The position numbers and the translations under genes were made by a program. Shown in pieces: positions 1 through 13,045 of a stretch of DNA of 64,000 bases (within the stretch, counting starts at the first letter, position 1; every line of letters begins with the position of its first letter). This stretch comes from Elmis aenea (lineage: Eukaryota > Arthropoda > Insecta > Coleoptera > Elmidae), in NCBI GenBank assembly GCA_947652605.1, contig OX393578.1, positions 34,105,470-34,169,469 of the forward strand, read 5' to 3'. The notes under the pieces are model-generated. The model did no database searches. It had not been told where the DNA came from and saw only the letters and a program-made list of their open reading frames with translations.

Positions 1-1400
1 AACAGTTTTATGGGAAAGATTTCTTACACCACTGAACTGTGACTTTAAATTAATGAACAAACAGCAAGTTGTAAACACTAGATTAGTGTTTCCCCAAGTG
101 AGCTTTGTGTTTGTGTGGCTTTGCTTATTTTTACAATATTTATATCACACCCCTAACATAGGGCACACGCAATATACATTTAGAGTAAAAGATAAGTCAG
201 CAGATTTTCTGGCAGTAGAATATGAAAATTTAATTGAAATTAGGTTGGCCACTTAAATAAAGGCTAAGTTTGAAGAGCTTCCGGTAATAATTTTCTAGTT
301 TGATATATTTGACGAATATCTGAATTTATCAAAACATTTTGTTGGTGATGGGTTTTAAAGTCCATTTACATTCTTGTTTCTGTTTCTTAGTGATCGTTGG
401 GCCCATGCTTAATTAACCATATTAAACTTACCAAATTTTTAAACATAATTAATGTATATTCAAGCGAGATTTGTGCATCAGTTGTAAAAACACAAGTCAA
501 TTTGTAAAAAGTTATTTATTTTGTTTGCAATCTTAAACGTGGGGTGTTCGTGACACCCCACTGGTTTTTCATACTATGTATTAACAATTTTTTGTCCAAT
601 TGTTTTGCAATTTCTTTTTAAAATGACGTATAAATCGATTTTATGCTATTATTTGTGAATTTAATATAAATAATATCTACATACAACAAAAATATATTTA
701 TAATCTGTTGAAATTCGACTTGGAAAATGAAGTAAAAATTTTTATGCGCTAATCCATTTAATTATGATAAATGTAAAGTTACAATCAGTATATTGAAATA
801 TTTTTTCTATTTAGTATTACTTAATACTAGTTTGAAGCTTTTTTACTATTGTTTATTCAAAATATATCAATGAAGCTATAATGAAAATGAAAGAATTTCA
901 GTTGTGGTTTGAAAGAATTTCAGTTGTGGTTTGAAAGAATAAATAATGAAAATAAACTCCTTCAATTTAGTTTTTAATGTTTTCAAGACATTCTTTACAC
1001 ATTTTCATCAAATGAACTGCACACATATATCTTTCACAAATTTCACAATATATTTTACTCTTAATATTTCACAAAATTCACTATAGAAATAAGCACACTG
1101 TCTTGGAAAGACTGTTTGAACTCATGAAAAATGCAAAAACAAAACATTTTCACAGAAAAGGTTTAAAACATTTGTAACTCCAGTTACTGAAAAGAAGGGG
1201 TCATAAAGTCTAACCAGAAAAATGACATGCACTAAAAAAAAGCTTGGATTTCTTAAACGCGTGAGTCACGGTGGGTTAAATTTAATAATATATCGCATTG
1301 TTTGTTTCAATCTTGCATACTTTGTGTTGGCTTTTACTCATATATTTTGTACAAGTGTATCGTACACCACAACAATTTAATGCAGTGAAATGTAAACATT
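1..1400. other. AT-rich flank, no gene recognised
   Basis: No exon with convincing coding content is seen on either strand. A short tandem duplication of about 22 bp (GAAAGAATTTCAGTTGTGGT unit, twice) lies near 889-935. The stretch ends in the candidate FIRRM promoter. Confidence 0.5.
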
Positions 1401-1401
1401 A

Positions 1402-1409
1402 TATCGATA
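1402..1409 (+). promoter_or_regulatory. DRE-like TATCGATA box, candidate FIRRM promoter
   Basis: TATCGATA is the core of the insect DRE promoter motif, typical of replication and repair genes. It lies about 230 bp before the first in-frame ATG of the FIRRM-like gene. A possible 5'UTR exon follows and would end at the donor GTAAGG at 1511, joining the acceptor at 1636. The motif is seen; its use is inferred. Confidence 0.35.
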
Positions 1410-1639
1410 AATCTGGCGAAAAAGCCGTTGAGAAGAACTGAGCTAGCTATTTTTAAATTTATATATTGTTTTTAAAATAAATTGTTTATTTTGTAGTAAT
1501 TTGTTTAAAAGTAAGGAAAGCAGTGCTTGCTCTGCTTCCATGGACCTTTAGATGCTACTGTCCTATATATTATTAATTAGACTGAGGTTGTATTATTTAC
1601 ATTGAAATAATTTAACAATAGAATTTTTTGTTCCAGGAT

Positions 1640-4600
1640 ATGGATGATATAAAATCTGTAACTCAAACTTTAAAAGTTTCAAATTTTCTTATAAAAGTAG
1701 CTGTAAAAGTGTGTAATATATTCCATTCCAAACTTCAACATTCTTTAGATTCAATAGTAGAACTCTGTTTTAAAATAAATAAGTACATTTTTTAAATTAA
1801 TTTTTGCTTTACTGTTTTTATTATATTGTTTACTTTTAGATACTGTGTGCCTTACTTACAATTTAGGAAAATATCCGAAAATATAATCGAATTATTTAAC
1901 GTGTACATATTCGATTGTTCTAATTCATTTATTGATATTATACTGTGTGTTCCTGGATTTACAGAGGTAAGTTTTATTATAGATTTAATATTTATTGGAT
2001 AATTACGGTGTATAGGCATTTGTTGGCGAAGAGTCCAAAGTTAAACTGTTGGTTGCCCTATGATCTGACAGCCGCTCACACCCGATGAGACAAAAACAAT
2101 CAACCTTCCTTAGAACTGATTGTTTCGGCATATGAGAAATGGATCGTTTATGGCAGTGATAAGCGTCAAAGGCAGTGGGTAAACAAAAAATTCTATCACA
2201 TAGACTAGCTGGAAGTGGACTAACCCAAAAAAAGATATTATGTATTCAACAGCTTAAAGAACTTAAATAACTTTCTTCCTTCATTTTTTGTATTCAAGTT
2301 TGTATACAGGATGGTCCACTTTTTTGGAGCAGAAGTTTAACAGTCGATACAAAAACTTATTTTAAAGCAAATATTCCGTATTAACATGGGTCCATAAACG
2401 CTTCATTTTAAAGATACAGGGTGTAAAAATTTTCGAAAAAATATCGATAATTTTTAACCGTTTCCCTACCAGTAAAAATATTTAAACCAAATTTGGTATA
2501 CAGCACCACCTTACAAGTTACCACATTCGGCGAGCCTCACAAGCAACCAGTGGTGGAGTTGTGGGGGTTCAGTTTCAATATATTTTATAAAAAACTGGTA
2601 CGGTCCTGTTTAAAATCATCCTCGAACATGTTTTGGGGTAGAGTATTCTATTTTAAACAAAAAGTGTCTCTTGATTTTTCTTCGTATCTGCCACCGTTTG
2701 GCGCGAAATTTGATTTATTTTAATATTCTCGCGAAAAATTAGCTCATAAGTTAGATTTTACAAAGGTACCGCTGTGACAATATTGCCACAAAATACTACA
2801 GTAATTTTTAAAATTAAAAAATAAAACGTCTTGGAAATAAATTAAAACATAATTATTACAATAAAATATTGTTTTAAATTATAATTATTTTGCTAGCTTC
2901 ACAAAAACAGGTGGGGCCCGGTCCCTAAAGACGAGCCGCCCCTGGATACACCATTTATTTATATAACAATATATTCAGTTGTTTTAATTGTTTTAAATGC
3001 ATTAATAACATTTAAATATATTGAAATGTATTTTACTTAAAATCTAATTTACAAGCCTTTGTGTGCTACTTTTACAAAAACACAGTTTTTATTCTTAAAA
3101 ATTTGTTTTTATATGACTATCTCTTAACCCTAAACAGTCATTTTTTTAGGCATTTTATCGTACAAGTTTAAAAAATACAGAAGAAAATCAGTGGGGCAAA
3201 CTGTACACAACTGTACACATTTTTCGAATGCTTCCAACATTATTTATTTCCAATCCAGAGGCTTTATATACTTTTCAATTTTATGAATTTTTAGATGCTA
3301 TTTTAAACATTATAGCACAAAGTAAGTTGAAATAGTAAAGTAGAAATTTGAGGTGAAATTGAGATTTTGCCTTGTCTTGACTTATTTCGGTTAATTCTAA
3401 ATAAATAATGTTCTAGGTTTCATTTCACTTCCTTGCGACACTTCACTAGTGACCCAGGATTATAATCGTATTAATTTATTTGAAGAACTCGTAACAAATA
3501 TTTCGGCTACAATTTTATTATTAAATCCAGAACAGTATATTTTGGTTGAGCAGGTTTTATGGAAGCACCTAATTCATGAGAAAATTTGGCCAGCATTGTT
3601 GGTTGTCGATGTTTGGTCATTAGTTTTAAGGTAATATGTACCATATAATAGACTGTTGAGTGCATGAAAGTCAAAGGTGAATTTAATTAGGATCATTTTA
3701 TGTGTTAGACATATAATGTGCAAGTTATATAATTTTTGTTTTTTAATGTTTACTGTTACACACGATAGTGGAGCTGAATATTGACAGTCTTAATTAAACA
3801 ATGATCGAGAAATCATCTAAATAGCTTATTAGAGTGATGGAAATACACACTATGAATATAGAAACACTTTTTTCAGTAATTCATCAGCAAATGTTTGTTT
3901 TGAAACCATCTGTAATATAATCGACCAAACTGAATCATTATTATCAAGCCATTTTACGAAGACACCAGAAGTTATATGTGTGGGAAATTTATTACAAAGA
4001 ACGTACCAGTTGTTGCCTAATAATTATAAAATTCAAGTAGCTGATAAATATTTCACATGTAAAACGGCAAGTGTTTGGAAGATAATGGACCTAGCAAATT
4101 TACCAAAATCACATATGTTCATAATTGAACCAGTCTTAATAAATCTAATGGATACTTGCAAATTATTGAAAAGCGAGAAATGTACAATTTTGGATTTTGT
4201 TTTACTGGTAAGTGTTTGGCAATACTGACAGTATTGATTGTATTTAATGGTTTGATGAGCAAGTTCTGCTATTAATAATAAAAATGAATCTTTGTATAGC
4301 TTTCATTGCTAATAGTATTTTTTGTTGCAAATATAGTAATCCAGTGTTTTTCAACCTTTTCAATGTCGCAGCATTTAACAAGACAAAAATTTTACGTCAA
4401 ACTATGTTTATCATTGTATTAGTATTTTTGATTGCATTATAATGTATTTACTATTTGTCATTAATTCATATTCGTATATTTTTTCAGACGTACAAATAAA
4501 AAATTATAAATATAACAATATATAAAATGTACAACAATAATAAAATATTTAAAATTAAAAAAAAAAAAAAAAAATAGAAATTATATTAATTTAATAAATT

Positions 4601-7600
4601 AGGTAGCTGGCACGTCATATTTAACCCCTTACCGCATGACTTTTTAAATTTTCAAATAAAAAATTATGAATGTGTACAATATATTACAGAATGCTAAAAA
4701 AAAATTTATTTTTATTTTAAGACGAAATTTTCCAACTTTTTTGTTTTTTTTTCTAATATGTAACACCATGCATATACAGGTTGATTGAAATTCGAGTTTA
4801 TAAGCATGGGGATCTCGCTTATTATAGTAGCTAGAGTATAGGTTAAAATTTGGCAAAGTTGCTAAATTTTGTGCTCAATAATAATCTGAAAAGAAATTGG
4901 AAATATCTCAAACGGTATCCGAGAAAATTAGGAAAACCCGGAAAATACGATTTTTGAAAATCGTCTATAACTCCTTTGGAGTATGAAATATTTCAAATGT
5001 GTTAAAACATTGCCCAAGCAACTTTTTAAGCCGAAACGGATGGTGGTCACAAATGATCCCTAGACCGATTCGTTTTTGTTTTATGACTACCAACTTTGTT
5101 TTTTCTTATGGGCGCAATTTTTGCTATTTACATAATCTAATAGCATTTATTTTTCTGAATCCATTGATGCATCACACATGGTATTTTACTTCTTTATTCA
5201 TTGTCAAATTTAAAAAAAGGGTTTTAAACAAAAACCATTATAAATCAAGTAGGCCGGTCGTTGTAGTTTATGTTGTTTCCATGACAACCAATCAACAAAC
5301 TAATAGTTTTGAAAGCCTTTGACTTGTCACATTAATAAATTCGTAAAAATGAACGCGATATGCTGCAAATTTTTTATACCGTTCTTTTAAGTTTTGTTAT
5401 ACGTTATCACTTATCACACTACGTTATACAAATTTACTTAAGTATTTGATTATGTAAATAGCAAAAATTGCGCCCATAAGAAAAAACAAAGTTGGTAGTC
5501 ATAAAACAAAAGCGAATCGGTCTAGGGATCATTTGTGACCACCATCCGTTTCGGCTTAAAAAGTTGCTTGGGCAATGTTTTAACACATTTGAAATATTTC
5601 ATACTTCAAAGGAGTTATAGACGATTTTCAAAAATCGTATTTTCCGGTTTTTCCTAATTTTCTCGGATACCGTTTGAGATACTTCCAATTTCTCTTCAGA
5701 TTATTAATCAGCACCAAATTTCGCAACTCCGCCAAATTTAAACCTATACTCTAGCTATTATAATAAGCGAGATTCCCATGCTTAAACTCGAATTTCAATC
5801 ACCCTGTGTACTACATACATAATTTTTATTCATAAAAATTAATTGATTTGGCACAAAGGATTTAGATGTTATTATAGTAAAAAATTACACGTCGAAATTA
5901 TAATGTAAATAAATAAAATGCAATTACATAAACTTACCCAATTTGCATAAATGGCGGTAGTAGGCGGGAGATGTAAAGCTCTTTGACGTTTTTAAATGTA
6001 TATTATCTGTAGTTCAACATAGATGGCGCAATTTTTCAAATAATACGTGCGAAACTGTATAATATTAGTATACTACACTGTAGATGGCGCTACTATATGA
6101 GAACTATGACTAATATCACTTTATATGGTAGTATCATATCTGATACAATATGCGGTAAGGGGTTAAAACGAGGTTGTGTTGTGGATAAGCATATGTTTAA
6201 TTCTACTACTTCCCGAATTCTCTCTTTTCTCACTTTTTTTTATAATTCAGAGATAAAAATCCTGTTTCACATTAAATCGACCTAAAAAACTGGTAATAAC
6301 ATTCTAATGGCTGTTTATAAAATTCCATGATGGACATTTTTATTTCAATCCCAAGATTTGCTAATATTACTATTGCCAAATAGAATGAACAACGACAGGT
6401 ATTAAGCTGAGTTTACAAAACAGATCACAGAATACTGATTGATTCTTTGGTGAATAATAGCATATCCTTGTGTAACTCGGACAGTGTAAAAGTACATTTA
6501 TTTATATTTTATTTTTCACGCACATCTTAAGAACGGTCACGGACAAGTTGAAAAACACTGCAGTAATCTCTCAATTTATGCATCATTTTAATGTAGGTAT
6601 TATTTTGTAGTGTAATGGCCTGGAAATTGTTTCAACTATGCATTTAAATGAAATGAATATTAATGTGGACCATTTTGTGCGACTTTTAAATAATATGTGG
6701 GATTTTGATGCAAAAAATGGTGATCTATTGAATAATAAGTTATTTATATATTTTATTGTGAAATTGTGCGTGGCTACTAGCAAATTTGTTTGTCTTTTTA
6801 ATAACGAACAACTGTTTTTGGTAAGTTAATAAAAATTTTCTAGAAATGTAATTAAGTTATAAGTGTTAAAGAGTTGAAGTCCAAAAATTGCAATTTAATT
6901 TAACCCTTTCCCGCGGATATTATTTGGGCAGTTAAATGTGTAAATCAAAGGTATTTTTGCTGATCTTGCTATGTGTATGTGCGTTGTGGTCGCTGTTCCA
7001 TTTGTTAAATCAAATTATATGAAACTATATATGATGCAAACACTTATTACAAAAGCAAAAACATCCTTCCACTACATTTTGGCTAGCCTTCCTATACAAT
7101 GGTACATTCTCTCTTGGTCTGTGTGATTCACTTTTCTCATCTATTACTATATTCTAAATCCTCTTAGTAGTATCATAAACATTTTCATCTTAATTCCGTA
7201 ATTCTTCAAGGAATCATCAATACCTCCATGACGAGCCACTTTTTTAGTGGTCAAGCAAACACTTCCTTTAAATTTAAAAGCAGCATAGCATAAATAAAAA
7301 TATTACCATTCCTATATCTCCGCAAAACAACTGTGTATCATGTTTCATACTTGTTTTGCTTTTTTATAAATATCTTATTATTTTGTGCCGATATGTGATA
7401 ATATAAAGCTAGCATTTTTGGACTAAACCCATTGTCCCCGCACTGGAAATTTTTGTTGTTGACAAAGCTGTAAAAAAAAGTAATCTCACATTAAAGTGAC
7501 AATTTTTTAAAATCTTTTTAAGAACTTTACATTAATTTTTAAAAATTTTGAAAACAAAGTATGTTCTAATCATAAATAATAAAATTGTTTTTATTAACTT

Positions 7601-8354
7601 CATGAACTACACATACATACACCAGTGGTATATTTCTCTGCTGTATAAATTCTAAAGTTCTTAAAACTACTTAAACCAGCACACTAGTTAATAAACATTT
7701 GATTATTGGCAAATCTGTGTATGAAATGTGTACATTTTAAATAAGCAAATACTTTTCTCATATATATATATTTTTTAGTGCCTTTCCCAACTTAAAATCA
7801 TAGCAAAAATCGAGTTTAACGTAACTATAGGGATATGTGATACATTAAATGCATTATCCTGCAAACAAATGGATTCAACTCCAGAGCAAAATAAGATTTT
7901 TATGATGGTATCAGATATCTTCAAAATATTGCTTAATGACTCAAACCCTGTTATTAAACAATATAGTTTGGAAGTATTTTATAATTTCCTAAAGAAAACT
8001 GTACATGCAGATATTATTCACAACACTGTTGGCAATTCTGATAATCTAGAAAATGATGTATCAAATTTTATACAAAGAAAGGGTGCTACTACTACTCCAG
8101 ATCAATATGAAAATTATTACAAAATACATGGTATTTATACATTCAAACATAAATGTATAGAAAGGATTCTACCTGATACGGACGAACAGAAACATAAGAA
8201 AATTAAATTTGATGTTGATGAAGTGTACATTCTAATAAACAAAATTAAAGGGAATGTTGAACGTCTTCAGTTTTTAACTGCAAATGACAAATTGTCTGAT
8301 AGTAATGTCCCAGATGTTGTAAATGTAATTAAATGTTTACAAGATTTATTATAA
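1640..8354 (+). CDS. FIRRM: FIRRM/C1orf112-like recombination regulator (DUF4487), 7 coding exons
   Basis: Exons 1637-1782, 1840-1966, 3150-3321, 3417-3630, 3877-4207, 6611-6820 and 7779-8354 join in one open frame, all with AG/GT borders, giving about 590 aa from ATG 1640. The helical, repeat-like protein matches vertebrate FIRRM along its length. Landmarks are an ISLPCD segment (exon 4), PALLVVDVWSL (exon 4 end, compare MDAWCFLAR in the human protein) and SLEVFYNF..TVHADII...VSNFIQRKG in the last exon, which parallels the family's C-terminal HEEIVPQC...VVSFL region. FIRRM binds FIGNL1 and stabilises it; the pair strips RAD51 from chromatin in crosslink repair and meiosis. Human FIRRM is about 850 aa, so either the insect protein is shorter at its N-terminus or more exons lie upstream. 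The upstream DRE and the Met at 1640 favour a short form. Introns are small except intron 5 (4208-6610), swollen by a transposon. I am sure of the exon chain, fairly sure of the family. Confidence 0.8.
2038..2196 (+). pseudogene. mariner transposase remnant in FIRRM intron 2
   Basis: A decayed mariner fragment in sense orientation. One frame reads KLNCWLPYDLTAAHTR, and after a frame break another reads AYEKWIVYGSDKRQRQWVNK. These match the mariner catalytic block that starts with DEKW and the segment before it. The first catalytic Asp is replaced by Tyr, so this copy is dead. No element ends were found. Confidence 0.6.
2303..2745. repeat. single arm of a TACAGGATGG-type palindromic element
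   Basis: It starts with TACAGGATGGTCCACTT and holds an internal GATACAGGGTGT. The style matches the palindromic families elsewhere in the window (the 36 kb and 43.4 kb copies), but no mirrored arm follows. It lies in FIRRM intron 2. Confidence 0.4.
4625..6162. mobile_element. piggyBac-type non-autonomous element in FIRRM intron 5
   Basis: Both ends carry the same 13-bp inverted terminus (CCCCTTACCGCAT and its complement) directly next to TTAA (4621-4624 and 6163-6166). The TTAA duplication with CCC.. ends is the hallmark of piggyBac. No transposase is left. A long palindrome (4775-5810) makes up most of the interior and is probably a later insertion. Confidence 0.7.
4775..5810. mobile_element. 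palindromic foldback element, arms about 370 bp
   Basis: The left arm from TACAGGTTGATTG (4775) to about 5145 is mirrored by about 5453-5810, which ends CAATCACCCTGT. Mirrored landmarks include GGGCGCAATTTTTGC, TAGACCGATTCG and CCGAAACGGATGG. The loop is about 300 bp. The open frame at 4999-5322 falls in an arm and the loop and is not a gene. Confidence 0.75.
6611..6820 (+). other. FIRRM: FIRRM exon 6, first exon after the transposon-filled intron
   Basis: The exon is phase 0 at both ends (70 codons), between TTTTGTAG and GTAAGT. The reading frame passes cleanly from exon 5 to this exon and on to exon 7, so the insertion in the intron has left the frame intact. Confidence 0.75.
6899..7778. 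other. FIRRM intron 6
   Basis: The intron begins at 6821. At 6899 there is a TTTAACCCTTTCCCGCGG sequence that looks like a solo piggyBac-type end; no matching right end was seen. Nothing else is recognised. Confidence 0.35.
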
Positions 8355-8466
8355 TATTGTTTATTGTAAATGTATAGATGTTTGATATTATTTGTATGTG
8401 TTAAGAAAAGCCTTTGTTCCTCTTTTCATAATTTTTTTAATGTGTCAGTGTATTGTATCTATTGTA

Positions 8467-8472
8467 AATAAA
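8467..8472 (+). terminator. poly(A) signal of the FIRRM-like gene
   Basis: AATAAA lies 113 nt after the stop codon at 8354, a normal 3'UTR length for an insect gene. Confidence 0.6.
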
Positions 8473-8499
8473 TTAAAAATGTTTACATTGTGAGTGAGA

Positions 8500-9340
8500 A
8501 TTCTTTACGTATTTTTGTAAATGCAACTTGCCTTAAAACTTCTAGATTCGTAAAAACCGAGTTTAGCTATTTTATGAAACTTCTAATTAGTGCTTTTTTC
8601 TGTTTGTGACAAAAGATTTATTTGATTTTGTGTGAAAATTAATTATATGCGTTAAAAATATGAAGCTTGCCACTAAAAATTTGTCATCTAATAAAAGATA
8701 CAAAGGAGGTTAAATGGACCAGAAGTAGGCTATTTGTAGAGCAACTTGAAGATGTTTTACATTTTTTTTTAAAAATCCATGAAAACTTGGGAACAAGTTG
8801 AAAAGTGTAAAAAAAAGTTTTAAAAAAAGTGATTTTATATTTGAAGATAAGCGAAACCTTTATATTTGTCAAATCCAGTATTTGTCACATTTTTTAGGCA
8901 TAAAAGTGCTGCGATATAATACATCCAAGCATCCAATATTTGTCATGAAATTTAAAAAAACAGAACACGACAAGTTCTTTTTAAATCGAGTGCTAATCAA
9001 TCATCAGGAAAGGGATAAAAAAAGTTACCTGAAGTTTTAATGGAGAGTTACTTCCCCTCTAAGCAATAATTTTTCTTACCTCCTCTTTAGTTTTTGCCAT
9101 CATCGCTATTCAGTAAAGGTAAAGAAGTGGTTAAATTTGTATTTATTTATGTATCAGCTTCGGGGCTGGTAATGGATTATTTCAATTTTAGTTAATTTGT
9201 GAAAAAAAAGATTCTATATTCCTCTGCCCCTCAGGAATGTAATAATGATGAATATAGAGGTTCTATTGTTTTTTATTATCACAATCAAAGGTAGCTTTGA
9301 CCTTATTTTTTCCTCCTTGCTGTGAACGTTTTATCACTCC
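8500..9340. other. intergenic, no gene recognised
   Basis: Open stretches on both strands (for example 8798-9040) are short, lysine/phenylalanine-rich products of A- and T-runs and resemble no family. Confidence 0.4.
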
Positions 9341-9360
9341 GATAAAACTTAGGGTACTTC

Positions 9361-9570
9361 TATAAAACAGGGTATGGACAAGCCAGTGGCCAGTTTCGAG
9401 TTTATAGAAGGTCGAGTTTCGCTTGCGTCCTCCAACTCTTAAATAGTTTGCATTGAATTAATAGGAAGGAGTAGTTTTTATTTCTTTCTTGCGTGTTTAA
9501 GTGTGTTCCAACACTTTAAAATACATTAGTGATAGTTATTCACGTTATAACCATATTTAAATTTCATAAG
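9361..9570 (+). promoter_or_regulatory. candidate TATA/initiator promoter with non-coding first exon
   Basis: TATAAAA at 9361 is followed 30 bp later by an initiator-like CCAGTTT (A at 9392), the canonical spacing. The local sequence is less A+T-rich down to about 9450. A strong donor AAG|GTAAGT at about 9571 would end a non-coding first exon. No downstream coding exon was recognised in the window, so the gene, if real, has a long first intron or lies beyond. Confidence 0.3.
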
Positions 9571-12500
9571 GTAAGTTAAAAACAATGATTTTTCGAATTT
9601 TTAAGAAAATTTGCATTGTATTATTTATTTGTTTACATATAACTTAATAGCAATGATTGGAATGAATAATGTAATTTTGTGATAAAATATGAAATTAAAT
9701 TGATGAATCTATACTTTTAGTTGATCATTGGAAATTAAAACAGGAATTAAGTAAACAATTGTTTACAATTTAATTATTACAATTAATTAAGATGCTTAAT
9801 ATTCTTATCAACACTTTAACTACGTATCTTGGAAACAAAGATTTGTGTGGCATAGAATTAGCAGAATTTTGGGATTTCAATATAAATTTAAAGATATTAG
9901 GATTCTTCATTTGATAAGTAATATTTCAATTAAAATTATTATAACGTCTTGTTTTTTATACCTTAAAAGTAGGTACAGCAATATATTGTTGCAACTATCG
10001 TACACACAAAAAACTTGTCACGTAATAGCAGTGTTTTAACTTCTTCTATGTACGCGGCATGTATCATCGGTTGCATGCTTACCGTGGAAATACGCGCTCT
10101 GTAAATGTCTTAAACATTAATAGCTAATTACAATTATTAACTCTTTATTTTACAAATTTTTTAGTTGCTATACTTATTATTGCATCTATTTCTGCATTCC
10201 AATTGAGTTTTTACCTTCCAATTTCGTTTAAAAATTAAATTATTAAAAGAATTCCCATATAAGCCCATTGCCGTTATTAGAAAATTGGAGGACTTATGGC
10301 TGCATTACGTACTTGGCCATACCGTTATCGTTATAGGTATAGAGGTACCCTACTAAAACTAAGACGTAAGTGCCACCCACAGGTGCCACCAACATAATCT
10401 AATCGGTGCACTGCATTCACATTCACAAAAGTGTTCATTAAATGCGAATAATCTTCGGTGAGACGTTTTTTTTTCTACTTGGCTTGACATGCATTTCAAA
10501 AGTCAATCCGAGGCGTTTAGAAGAAAACTGGCGATTTATTAGTAATGACGACCTATTGGCGTTTCACTATTACTTTTATTTCAGTTACGGAAAATTCATA
10601 CTTTTGTTTTTTCCACCTTAAGCTCTTCTCTATCTTTAGCTTTTTTCTGGCATTATTTTAATTTCAAGGCATGTGCTGCTTACGTCGAACGCCTATCGTA
10701 ATGTGACGCGAAGGTTAGAACCAGGGACTGAGAAGTCTCTTCAAATTTTGATCACTGTAGAAAAATGTCAGACTAGACCATACGCTATATAATTTCGGTG
10801 GGCGCTGGGTTTTAAAATCATGGACAGCTTGCACTTCTGGAGCATTAGACTAGGTGTAGGTACTAGTTACTAGGGTACCTAACCGGGCCACCGTAGCAAG
10901 TTTTATTATGGGTGTGGTAGTTTTTTCTAGGGTACCCTAGTTTTTTTTCAACGGTATAGGTAATACCCAAATCGATATCCCTAAAAATTTTGGCGCCGAT
11001 CACCCTTCATGTTTCACTTTTAGTACGACACTACTGTAAGTATTGAAGTATTGTTAGCAAGTTTTTGCAAATTTGAAAATAAATAAAACTCGTTTATTAT
11101 TCATTATTCATCTTACTAGTATCGAAGTACAATTATACTTCAATGTATAGTTAAGAAGTTAATCTTGATCTTAAACAACTGACAAACCGCTTTAAAGTTA
11201 TTGACTTTAGAAATTCAATGAACTTGACACAGCGAAGACGTGGGTGTAGTCTTACAAGTGAGAACAAATTTAATAATTTAGCGTTAAAATTTTATTGCGT
11301 GAAACAACTTTTTGTGCCTAATAAACAAAAATAAATGTTAATTTTTTTAGGCCGAAGACATTTGAAAGTTGTTTACTTGCATAGTTTATAATGCCTCAAC
11401 TTTTGTGATGATAAATAGAGAGTAAACATGACATTCATTTTTCAATCATGCTTCATGAAATAAAAACGACTGGTCACCCTAAATTGGCACCGCGTTGTTT
11501 TTTTTTGTCGCACTGTTCTGTAACGGAACATTATTCCTAATTTTTTGCAAAAAAAATGTGGGGGTTGCCCTCTCGGTTGTTGGAGGGTGACCGCCCCGAG
11601 TGTCAACCTTTCTTAGTCTGTCACTGCGTCGAATAATTAAGATTTTATTTACCCTCTTGCTTACATTCCACGCGGTCCACTTCACTCCCTCTACATCTAG
11701 GGCGAAAAAGTCAAGTTAAACTTATTATCTACTACAGTGTTTACAAAAATGTTTCAAAGGGTACGGGGCAGTTTTTTTTTACTGAAGTATTTTTATGCTG
11801 TAGAAAAGTAGCTAGATAAAATAGTTTGATTTAAAACTAATTCGACTAGTTTCATCTTCGGCCGAGAGAATTACGCCGGAAAGACTAAACTCGCTAAAGG
11901 GGTACGAGATGGTTGTAAGTTTTGTAAACATTGAATAAAAAAACAAAATAATAAAATTAAAAATTTCAATCGACAAAAAAATCTGTTGTGATTATACCAA
12001 CATAAAAATTACAATGCGTGGTAAGTATTTTTAGAGCAATATTGAGCAAATACCGCACAGTTGATGTTTACATGTATGTTCGATATTTTATTTATGACGT
12101 ATCAACCTTATCGCAAAAACCCGCATAGAATAAATAAAAACTAACAGTGGAAATGAAAGTTGACAATATACTTACTTTTATTAACGCTGCATTACGAAAT
12201 TTTAGTTTCACTTATTTCGAACGCCACGTTATTATAACTTGTTTACAATGATTGCATTTCGAGATGAAATTTTAGTTTTTCAGTTTGTTTGCAAGTTGTG
12301 ATGGAATAAACGCATACCTATCAATTTCCAATTGTTTAACCAAAAAGGTTTTATTTATTGCATTAATATTTTTCGTCATAGTAACAATTAATAGAATTTA
12401 ATTTAAACTGTCCCTACACATACCTATTTTTTACGAAAATGAGCAATTGTTGTTTGTTATAAGTCGCAGGGACAAATAAAAATGGGGGGCCCTTGGCGCA

Positions 12501-13045
12501 AATATTATTGTGTGACCTAAGATTAGGCATGCTTGATTTTGTTAGTATATTTATATTATTCCCATAATGTAAATAAAATTGTTTTATTAAGGTGACCATT
12601 TTTTATGAAATAGGATTACGTGGGGAATTCCGTTTGAGGTAAAGTGCGGGTGTGTCGGCAAAACAAAAAATCCTTGTAAAAAAACTAGAGCACTGATAAC
12701 GAGTTCTACCATGTATATTAAAGAAATAATACAAAAATCATAATTTTATGAAAACACAATATTTTTAAATTTTAAAATCATATTAATCCATTGTATAAAT
12801 TAAAATCAAAATGTGAGCGGATGTATGTGTTTCCAAAAGGAGTAAAGGCATTACGGTTGTCAGGTTGTCACTTTAGTTTTATAAAACTTGCTCGTTATCA
12901 ATCTTTAAAATATAGTAGTATTTAATAATATCTTTGTATTTATTTAGGATATCAAATATGAGTATCTTAAACCAAACCATTTTCTAAACACATTACTTTT
13001 GATAACAATTCTTCGATACTTATTTAAACATGAATAGGAATTATC
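9571..13045. other. long AT-rich stretch without recognised genes
   Basis: No coding exon seen. Transposon-like debris includes GGGTGACCGCCCCGAG near 11587 and GGGGGGCCCTTGGCGC near 12484, both hAT-end-like, without partner ends. The segment 10850-10990 repeats GGTACC-centred words (TAGGGTACCTA) of unknown meaning. Confidence 0.35.

Noticed and set aside
8798..9040. 80-aa frame rich in Lys and Phe
   Set aside because: Composition follows A/T runs and no family is recognisable.
10850..10990. Repeated TAGGGTACCTA words
   Set aside because: Short palindromes without target duplication or partner copies in the window; could be chance.
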